Shown here: piece after piece, positions 52,028 through 60,095 of the stretch
Layout: each line of letters begins with the position of its first letter
How positions within the stretch are numbered: the first letter of the stretch is position 1
Source: Terebella lapidaria
Lineage: Eukaryota; Annelida; Polychaeta; Terebellida; Terebellidae
NCBI GenBank assembly: GCA_949152475.1
Contig: OX424563.1
Location: 24,091,001-24,155,000, forward strand
DNA: 64,000 nt
Reading direction: 5' to 3'
The notes under the pieces: model-generated
Database searches by the model: none
The model's input: only the letters and a program-made list of their open reading frames with translations
Told to the model about the DNA's origin: nothing
Position numbers and translations under genes: made by a program

Positions 52028-52197
52028 GGGGCTGGTAAGTCACGTGCCGTCACAGTGTGTTTCTGGTGACAAACAAACGCCTTTTGTGTCACCTGAGTAA
52101 TTTGAGTATTTAATGGTGTTCTACTCATAACAAACAAGAGGTTTTGTTCAGCTGTCACTGGAAATCACACCGTGACGGCACATGACTTACCAGCTCC
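52028..52197. mobile_element. 170-bp palindromic MITE
   Basis: The outer 32 bp on each side pair with about three mismatches (GGGGCTGGTAAGTCACGTGC and its complement). The whole 170 bp could fold as a hairpin with a loop of about 100 bases. The flanks do not show an unambiguous duplication. Confidence 0.75.
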
Positions 52198-53946
52198 ATT
52201 AATTCTGAGTTGTTAACATTACCGGAATTTGTATTTTCGAATAAAATCTGAACCAGTACATGAATCAGGCCTACTAGGCATATTCTTGTTCCTAAATATT
52301 TCATTCATGCTGCTCCCTTACGTGCGAGGATGTTTTTGCCGACACGGCGAAATAGTTCATTGACACCCAGGACCTACCGCAAGGTATGAATTGATATCGG
52401 CCTACATCTTTTGTTTTCATGGTCACGTGATGTTCACGACAACCATATATTGCTTACTTTTCTGACAGAATTTGAAAAGTGATAACACACCACTTATGTG
52501 GGTACGAACATGTTACATGGTGTAAAAGTATCATTTTTTACCGTTTTCAATTTCGGGAGTATGGATTTCGATGTCAAATTACAGTGACATGCCGTAGGAG
52601 CAGGCAAATTTCAGGCCCCATGCACATGCAAAATGTTAATATTTGTGACGAAATCATCAATTATTGCCCCTTACATAGTATCTGTACATGAATTATAGTG
52701 AGTTTGTGTGTAAGTAACAATAGATTGCATTTTCCTTACCGTCTCTCAATTTATACCCTGCAGTAGGGTGTTTACGCTGCAAATTAAAGGAACTGCAAAA
52801 GGTGACGTGTGGTTCCTTAACCGTGACTTAAGGTCTATTGGTCGAAACATCTGGTCATGCACACCCAATTGCTCTGCACCAAATGATCAGAGATCGGTTC
52901 CTAATCGGTTCCTGTTATTCTTTTGTTTGAACGACAATACTCCGGGCGATCGAACATACTTGCTGTTCAAGGTGTGCCTTATACTGGATGCCGTTACACA
53001 AGCCTTCCAGTCAGTCACATGCAAGCGTACCATAGTATTCCTTCCAACTGAAGAAACAAAGCCCGACCAAACAGTTTATCCAGAGACTCACTGGCGTCAT
53101 CAGGGGCAGACATTGTGTGAAGAGCAGTTGTTTCTACTATAAAACTGATGGAATAAGTATACAAGTGCCCAATAACCTATAAAAATAACTTTAAAATCCG
53201 AATTAAAAACCGTGAAATAGATATATGACAAGTACATAACTACCTAAGGCAACACAAATTTAATTAATTGTTCCTCAGAGACTTTTTTCAAATTTTGGTG
53301 GGAGAGGCAGGTTTTTTTTTTAAATATTTTTTTTCTTGTACGATGTCCATAACGATATATTTTACGTTTCATATGAATATCATGATAACAAATTACCTAA
53401 AATACATGGTATATCAATTTATTTGACTGATCTCAAGCTCTATTTAGTTGTTAAGTCTTACGGACTGGATACTTTGTGATGTGTTTAAAATGTAGGTCAA
53501 ACAAGAAATGCTCAGAAATGTTGTGAAAGATTGTGATTTCCTTCCAACTTAAGCATTGTGGATATTGAATGAAATTAAAATGATATTTCACACACCTGCA
53601 AAAGCATTTCGTGCTGCTTGAATATATGCATTGATATACTGGTATTAGATGTTTATAAAGACAATTAGAAATTGTTCTGTCCCCCATACAAAACTCCTCA
53701 AGGAGTTTCTGGCAAAAATATCAATGCATACATTGAAATTTATGTACCAATTATTGTTCAACCATAGTAAAAAAATAAATTCAACTTTTATTGAACATTA
53801 AATAGAAACATTGAAACAAAATAAAGCATCTAAACAAAGAATTTCAATACCTGAAACACAATAGTGTATATAAAAAAACATCAAAATTTTGTGATAAAAT
53901 TGAATAAAACTTTTGCGACGGAAATAATGTCCATTACTGTCAGGGC
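52198..53946. other. Low-copy DNA containing a 360-bp repeat fragment
   Basis: A 360-bp family fragment lies at about 53,040-53,250 (CAAAGCCCGACCAAACAGTT; GGCGTCATCAGGGGCAGAC). The frame 52,768-53,142 runs into it and is probably not a gene. The rest is AT-rich with no supported feature. Confidence 0.5.
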
Positions 53947-54509
53947 TCAGCTGACCAAGTATCTAAGCAGTTTTCTTCTTCTTTCTCTTGTTTTTCTTTT
54001 AAGGCACAACTCCTCGGCGCTTGGTTCCCTTCGCCTGTTGACACAGTTGGCAGCAGGGATATGCGTCAGTTCCCTGAACCAAGTCTGCATCGCTCCCGCA
54101 ATGATAGCATACATCCATGAAGCACTCGGATGAGAAGTATGCAATCTCAATGGGTGAAAAGCATTGCAGATTTGTGCGCACGTACACCTTTTCAACCAAT
54201 GCATTTATGATTGGCGTTGCTCCATGTGGTCTGGCGAGTGACTGCAGTGTAGCGCCGCAGTAATACTCAAAGTGGTCAATCAGCTTGTGAGGTTTTCATG
54301 TGTCATCTTGCGTGCGGCGTAGATAACTCTTGGCTTGTCACATCCGGTGCAGACAGCCACACGCTACACATACTTCGCTGTCTGTGCACTTGGGCTGAAT
54401 GGCATGTTGTGTTTGTTGTCTGTCTTTTGGCTGAGACTCGTCCGGTGCTCCTCAGACGTGTCGGTCCCATAGAGGTCCACGAAACCCTCGTAGTGCACCT
54501 TGTCTCGTC
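53947..54509 (-). pseudogene. Broken Cys-rich protein remnant, unknown family
   Basis: Two open pieces on the minus strand belong together. The upstream piece starts after TCTGTTTCAG, a good splice-acceptor sequence at about 54,510-54,519, and encodes KVHYEGFVDLYGTD then NMPFSPSAQTAKYV before a stop. Around 54,300-54,350 another frame carries VCTGCDKPRVIY. The last piece (to 53,947) carries VCYHCGSD, YPCC and QLCQQ and ends in a very basic tail. The paired CxxC motifs suggest a zinc-binding C terminus. At least two frame changes are needed to connect the pieces, so it is disrupted. I have a vague sense of similar proteins in invertebrate transposon-rich loci but cannot name the family. It lies just beyond the LTR end, so it may be the locus the retrotransposon entered. 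Confidence 0.5.
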
Positions 54510-54674
54510 CTGAAACAGATCCAGAAAACAAAGTGTATTCAAAGTACTGATGTTGATCATAAAAATGGGAGAACACAGCAAACAATATGTGAAGAATATC
54601 GTTCACGGCCGATATTAAGCCGGTTTAACTGGGTCGTCGTGTGATTCAATAAGCCGGCAGTTTCAATTTAACTG

Positions 54675-54680
54675 TTTATT
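54675..54680 (-). terminator. LTR polyadenylation signal
   Basis: AATAAA on the minus strand, about 100 nt after the TATA box, as expected for R. Serves retrotransposon transcripts ending in the 3' LTR. Confidence 0.65.
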
Positions 54681-54780
54681 GCGGTGATAAAGTCTGATGA
54701 TCAATCACTCACAATCAGGGCCGCACTCTCACCTACGTCGGGTGATATCCCAGTCGAATTATATATATTCCTAGTATAGT

Positions 54781-54790
54781 CCTTTATATA
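54781..54790 (-). promoter_or_regulatory. LTR TATA box
   Basis: TATATAAAGG on the minus strand, in U3 of the LTR. Initiation would be expected about 25-30 nt further on, near 54,755. Confidence 0.65.
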
Positions 54791-55348
54791 ACTTGTACAT
54801 ATATCCAATGGTTTCTATATCACTTGTATTCAGTTCGTATATTAATAATCGACAGACTTCACAGGAGCTTTTTGTATAGACGTCCTGTCACTGGGATTTA
54901 CACTACTCTTCTGCGCAGTAGACCGGGGCCGAGGGACCATGTGGCTGTGTAATTTCCCGCCAAGTGTAAGCGGTGTTGTGATAGGTTGAATGTGTGGTGC
55001 AATGCGCTGATGTCACCGGGAAAGTGGGTTTCCCCGGCTCGTGTTAATACTTGTAATGCCTGTATGTGTGCACGTGATGTATGGGGTATGTGTGTCAAGT
55101 TCTATGTTTAGAAGTCAGTGCATGTAAAGGTCAAGGTCGAGTAAACGGGGCCGAGTGTACTGAGCTAGCGGGGCCGCAGGTGCGTGGTTTGACCTGTGTA
55201 TGTAACCATGACTACATGGAGTTTATGCTTGTGATCGTATAGTGTGTACTTGTCCTGTATGTAAGTCATGTAGAATGAATGTTTGTTGTGGAAATGTGTA
55301 GTGCGCGGGAGGGACGGGAGTAACAGTCGCTAAAATTACTACATAACA

Positions 55349-55356
55349 CCCCTTCA
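55349..55356 (-). promoter_or_regulatory. Polypurine tract
   Basis: Minus-strand TGAAGGGG directly precedes the LTR start TG, the usual position of the plus-strand DNA primer. The 11-mer TGAAGGGGTGT spanning this boundary occurs three more times at 62,006-62,124. Confidence 0.7.
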
Positions 55357-55849
55357 TTAATTCTACGCCCTCGGAATTACCCTCCCCGGACCCTACCGTC
55401 GCCAAAAACTAAACAATAAAAAGCTAAAAGGTCCTAAAGGTCAAACCCAAAAATACTCACACACACACGCCGCGCGAAATGCGAAAACACTGCATACAAT
55501 AAAAATTCCTAACTGTCAAAATAAACGTCAGCAGTCAGTCCGTCGGCAGTCTCTACGATGATACATATACAAATACATTCATAACAATGACTGATGAGAA
55601 ATGGAATGTAAGAGATGGAATGATAAACAAAACTCCTCGACGTTTCAAAGCGAAACGGAACTATAACTTTAAGAGTCTATTAAACTGAAATAAAATGTAG
55701 ATTAAATTTAACTAAATTACATGTATAAAAACGAAAAACCGTGACTAGGATGAAATATATATACAACTATTTACACAAATAAACCTGTGACCAGGATGAT
55801 CGGTCACCACTGGGCCGCATCAGAGGGGCCGAACAGTTCGGGGCCGAGC
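55357..55849. other. 3' untranslated region of the retrotransposon
   Basis: About 490 bp between the stop of the third ORF and the polypurine tract. AT-rich, with a short CA run near 55,459. No GGGYCG motif noticed here, unlike the rest of the element. Confidence 0.5.
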
Positions 55850-58648
55850 CTACTTCTCTTCCCGTTCACGCCTGCTGGCGGGAGGAGGCGGGGCCGCTGG
55901 CGATGCTTGTCGCATGAGCTGCAACTGCTCATCCGGGGGTAACCTTGGCAGAATGGACACAATTGTGGCCAAAAGCTCCCCCGGAATGGTCGGTGTAGAC
56001 GGGGTCGTCGGGGCTGTTGCCTCCGGAGTAGTTGGGGTCGACGCTGCTTGGAGCCGAGCGTTTTCCTGTTGGAGGTTATCAACTCGATCCTCCAACTGAG
56101 TCACGCGAACTCGGAGCCGAAGATTTTCCTCGGACAGGGCGTCCGGGAACGTGGGCTGGTGGCGCTCATGTAGGGCGCCCATCCCAAAGCCGACAGACAG
56201 GCCGTTGTACTCTGCCTGTCTGATGTGATGGTCCAGGGCCGACAGATACTCCCGACGAATTAGTCGCAAGTACTGGTGCGCTAAATCGTCAGCGCGGGCG
56301 AGTGACAGGGTCGGAAGGTGCTCCTCCGGTTCTGACGGCAGGAGCAAGGGGTCGGCGTTATGGGCGGCCTGTTCGAGACGAGCCGTCCAAAAGTCCTCGT
56401 GAAATCCGAGGTAGTTCGGGAGCCGCTGGGCGTCCTCATCCCGCAGAAAGTCTGTGAGGTCGGGGTTCTGGCCGGGTAGCGCCTGCAGGCCGGGAAGCGA
56501 GCGGGTCGCCAGACGTCTGCCGTGTTGCCGCAGGAACTGGAAATCGGCCGCAAACTCGCCGGACCCATGAAGCGGTAGACGCTCGTCGAGGTCTCTGTGG
56601 AGTGACTCAAGCTGCTCCGGGTCGTCCACTTGGAGTCGGGGCCGGTCTCTATCGGTGCCGCGTGTCGGGACGGAGCACAGAGGTTCCACTTCCTCCGTGA
56701 GGTACGGCGGGAGCGGGACGGGTTCCACCATCCGTCGTGAAGGCTCCGGTGAAGATTCCGGGGTCGAAAACGGTGTCGGGGTCGCACGTACAGGAGATCC
56801 GGGTGCAATCTCCCTGAGTGGAGGTGGCCGATCCTCAACTGGACTCTTCGGCTCGGGAGTCTCCTTGCCGGTTGATGATGATACCGGTGTGGTATTCAGG
56901 GGTCGACTCGGGAGTGGCGGATATTCCTCAGGTGGAGGGACCAATCCCTCACGGACTCGGTAGTCCGTGACGTTAGAGGCCGTGGGTCGTTCCACAACCA
57001 TCCGCCGGGGTATGATATCCGACGGCCGAGCTCTAGACGGGGTCGAAGATGTCACTGTGGTGACCGGTCGAGTTGTCGCTGGCGACACCACTGTCGCGAA
57101 CGAAGCCGTCGTGACGACTGCCGAGGCCGAAACACCGGTGGTCGTTGTCGGGACCTCCTCCGCCGTGCTCACCGATGTTGTCTGGTAGTTTATGGGCCGA
57201 ACGAAGAAGATCGTACTGGGTCGTCGAATTCGAACCCGCGTGTTCATGGTCTCGATGTCACTGACCATGCGGGTAAGCCGAATCTCGTCTGCCGGGGTCG
57301 AAGCACGATTGTACTCCAGTCGACGGAGTACCTGTTGCACTTCCGGGGCCGAGTTGGGCGGATACTGCTCAAAGAGCTCTGGCGCCATATGCCAGATGCC
57401 GAACGTCAGGACGGTGTTGACATCCCTCCTGAAGATCGGGATGTTGGCCGGAACTCTTGGGGGTCGATAATTCGGGTTCGGCTGCATGTCGACTCTGCAG
57501 CGTAGCGCGAACCTGACGAGCATGGGGCCGGATGCCGATAGTCGTCCCTCCTGGTAGAAGGGGAACGACGTCACGTGTTGCGGGGTCGCTTGAGACAGAT
57601 GCCGGAACATCTCCTCCTGGGCCAATGTCCGGAAGCCGTCGCGGGCCGGACACACGAAGTAGCGCAGGAATGGAAAATGATACGCTAGCACGTGCGCATC
57701 AAGACTCTGGGCCGTCCGAAAAGGTCCGCGTCGTGGCACGGAGGACCACTGTCGCTCTCCTGCTCCTTCCTCTTCGCCGATGCAGAAGGGGCACTCGAAT
57801 CGACCGTCTCCACGCTGTAGCGGGGCCAATGTGAGGAGGTTTCCCTCCGACAGGGTCGATTGCTCATCGAAGTTATGGATGTGGCCGTATCCCGCGCTTC
57901 GATTTCGCTTGTTAAGTGGAACCTTGTTCCAGTCTATGGGCCGAGTTCCGTAGGGTGTCACGGGAGGTGGCACCAATTCCATCAATTCCGCCACTTGCCG
58001 ACGGAAAGTCGAGGTCGGGGCCATAATAGCAGATCCGCCGCTGGAGCGTGACGAACTGCTGGAGGTCGATCGGGCTCCCGCTCCATACTTCTTCTTGAAA
58101 GAAGTATAAGTTCTCTTGTTTGGAGAACGGGAGGCCGCAGGTCGTGCTACCGCTGAACCGGAAGCGGGTGAAGTCGGGGCCGGAGCGATCGGGGCGATCA
58201 CTTGATTTGCTGGGTCGGGTTGGCGGCTCGCGGTGGCGACTCGTTGAGCTTCTTGGGCCGCTTGTCGTGCTTCAATTGCACGCTGGACGATACTTCCGCC
58301 CTCCTCGAGTCGGCGGAAGCGTTCGGGGTCGATATTGAAGATGTCGTCCGGAGTCGGGCTCGGTGTGTGGCGCTCTCCTCGTTGCGCCAGCTTGTTCCGG
58401 GCCGTTTTGGGTCGCGCTCCCTTTTCCGATCCACTTGCCGTGTCACTGAGCGTGACTGGATCGCGCTGCCCAGGCTGCGAGTCGGGGCCGGACGAAACTT
58501 CGTTGTCGGGGACGATTATGGGATGATCTGATTCATCCCCGGTGTCGATTACCTGGACGGTGATGTTATCGCCGTCCAACTTAACTGTGCGGGGCCGATT
58601 GTCACCTGGGTCGCCATTTTCCCGGTCGTCTCCGGGTTTGTCAGCCAT
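55850..58648 (-). CDS. 932-aa accessory ORF in env position: zinc-finger-like and coiled-coil protein
   Basis: Intact ATG-to-stop frame on the same strand as gag and integrase. The ATG at 58,646-58,648 is followed by G. Residues 1-210 are acidic then Ser/Ala/Pro-rich with a basic patch near 178-193. A Cys/His cluster follows: C286-x2-C289, H319-x4-H324, then C333 and H350, resembling an atypical C2H2 finger with a very long loop. Residues about 490-680 are Pro/Thr/Ser-rich. Residues about 838-870 show heptad leucines (LRLRVRVTQLEDRVDNLQQE) predicted to coil, and the end is Pro-rich and basic. I see no signal peptide, membrane segment or furin site, so it is not a conventional envelope. It could be a captured host or viral gene, a nucleic-acid-binding accessory factor, or the gag of a second element. 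It has no close family that I recognise. Confidence 0.8.
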   Translation of the reverse strand: MADKPGDDRENGDPGDNRPRTVKLDGDNITVQVIDTGDESDHPIIVPDNEVSSGPDSQPGQRDPVTLSDTASGSEKGARPKTARNKLAQRGERHTPSPTPDDIFNIDPERFRRLEEGGSIVQRAIEARQAAQEAQRVATASRQPDPANQVIAPIAPAPTSPASGSAVARPAASRSPNKRTYTSFKKKYGAGARSTSSSSSRSSGGSAIMAPTSTFRRQVAELMELVPPPVTPYGTRPIDWNKVPLNKRNRSAGYGHIHNFDEQSTLSEGNLLTLAPLQRGDGRFECPFCIGEEEGAGERQWSSVPRRGPFRTAQSLDAHVLAYHFPFLRYFVCPARDGFRTLAQEEMFRHLSQATPQHVTSFPFYQEGRLSASGPMLVRFALRCRVDMQPNPNYRPPRVPANIPIFRRDVNTVLTFGIWHMAPELFEQYPPNSAPEVQQVLRRLEYNRASTPADEIRLTRMVSDIETMNTRVRIRRPSTIFFVRPINYQTTSVSTAEEVPTTTTGVSASAVVTTASFATVVSPATTRPVTTVTSSTPSRARPSDIIPRRMVVERPTASNVTDYRVREGLVPPPEEYPPLPSRPLNTTPVSSSTGKETPEPKSPVEDRPPPLREIAPGSPVRATPTPFSTPESSPEPSRRMVEPVPLPPYLTEEVEPLCSVPTRGTDRDRPRLQVDDPEQLESLHRDLDERLPLHGSGEFAADFQFLRQHGRRLATRSLPGLQALPGQNPDLTDFLRDEDAQRLPNYLGFHEDFWTARLEQAAHNADPLLLPSEPEEHLPTLSLARADDLAHQYLRLIRREYLSALDHHIRQAEYNGLSVGFGMGALHERHQPTFPDALSEENLRLRVRVTQLEDRVDNLQQENARLQAASTPTTPEATAPTTPSTPTIPGELLATIVSILPRLPPDEQLQLMRQASPAAPPPPASRREREEK

Positions 58649-60095
58649 GCTGACGGGCCGAAATCAAGCCGAAGTACTTCCCAAGTACTGACTAGGCTGG
58701 TTGTAACAAAGTCTGGATTTCTTCAAAACCAGCCTAGTTCAAATGCCGATAATCCAAGCCGAATTAACTCCAAAGTCTTGTGACCAGGATTTCAATAATA
58801 TCACAGTTTATAGGCCGATAATTATTGTTTGATTAGCACAGTTTTTAGGACGATAGTCTGTATCACAATAGCCGAAACTTCAAGTCCGTCTTTCTCCTTC
58901 AAAGTCTCAGGCACAAGTGACCTGATTGCCGCTAATCTTCAATGCCGTACACAAAGATGCTGACAGCATCTCGATTCTTAGAACTGGGCCGGGGGGGCGC
59001 TCTCTATATGTATAGAAAACGTCTTTACGCTATGTATCATTGTTCCAAGCGTACACACAGCAAGGCGGGGCCGTCGTCAAGGAAACGCGGGGCGATCCTT
59101 CTCTGACCTCTTGGGTCAGTCCATTACGACAGTAGGGGTGTCCTCACACTGTCCAGATTTCCGTATGTCCATCTGCCGTCCCCTGGATAACTCGTGCCGA
59201 ATCATTGTCTTTTTATACTAGTCGACTGTTCAGATTACTGGGCTCTTTTTGCCCGACGACTCACTATTGTAATTATTAGGGGCGACTTCATGTAGGTGCT
59301 GTAAACAGCTAAAATGTTTATTAGCGCTCGTGCGTGCCTTGTGAACTCATCAGTCCATCATTCCTTCTCCCACAAGTTAGCGCACAATAAACTACGGGGT
59401 CGAGTTGCTGTTTCACAGACGACACACAGTTATTAAAGGCTGAGATATGAATATCAATCACTCACAGGGGCGGACATCGTTCCATTCATTTTCAGCCAGT
59501 TCACAGGACGACGGGGCCGCAAATATTGTAGGGGTCGAAATTGCAATGATCTGGGTCGGTCACACCGCGGCGCTTTGAATATTTTGGGTGATGGATTTGA
59601 TGACAGGCCGCATCTTGGCATGATAGCTATGTAGTGACTGGTTCACGTACCACTGGGCCGTTCCTCCGAATATTACATGGAGTGAGTAGAGGCTCTGTCG
59701 ACGCATACTCCAGAACGAATCACACTATCACCTCTTCGACAACTAAGTGGCCTTACTCACGGTGTGACTGGTTATTATCCTCTTCGGCTGGCACATGGAT
59801 TGAAGCTTTACATGATAATCTTAGTCATTGCGTAACATACGCCTTGATCAATGGTACATGTTATACGGGGTCGAAACATATATCATAATGCAACCAATTT
59901 TTCACCAGCATCATAATTATAATATCATATCTAGTGTGTATATATCGAATTTGCCTCACTGACATCTTGTACATGTTAAATGCATATATTGTTATTGTAA
60001 TATAATATATTATTATGGGGAAAGACATGATATCATAGTCCATTAGACATGCATAATTCATCATCAATGATATCAATCAGATAACAAGGCCAGGG
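58649..60095. other. Long untranslated gap between integrase and the 932-aa ORF
   Basis: About 1.45 kb without a credible ORF, partly AT-rich (59,880-60,080) but still carrying eight or nine GGGYCG copies (for example 59,063, 59,515 and 59,538). It probably contains the splice acceptor or leader for the downstream ORF. I could not single out an acceptor with confidence. Confidence 0.5.
58691..58738. other. Hairpin upstream of the 932-aa ORF
   Basis: ACTAGGCTGGTT (58,691-58,702) and AACCAGCCTAGT (58,727-58,738) form a perfect 12-bp stem with a 24-base loop, 43 nt before the ATG in the minus-strand direction. A structured leader element is possible. Confidence 0.6.

Larger units (their letters stand above)
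54589..55348 (-). repeat. 3' LTR
   Basis: On the minus strand the LTR starts TGTTATGTAG at 55,348, immediately after a polypurine tract. It contains a TATA box and then AATAAA about 100 nt downstream, the normal U3-R order. The far end is chosen as TTCACA at 54,589 because LTRs end in CA and the element's hexamer motif stops just inside; it could be off by up to about 80 bp because the 5' LTR is not available. Confidence 0.7.

Noticed and set aside
55804..58531. Many antisense and shifted frames inside the 932-codon ORF
   Set aside because: Shadow frames of GC-rich coding DNA; the single long frame with an ATG explains the region.
55850..58648. Third ORF as a retroviral envelope
   Set aside because: No hydrophobic signal peptide, fusion peptide, transmembrane span or protease site can be seen.
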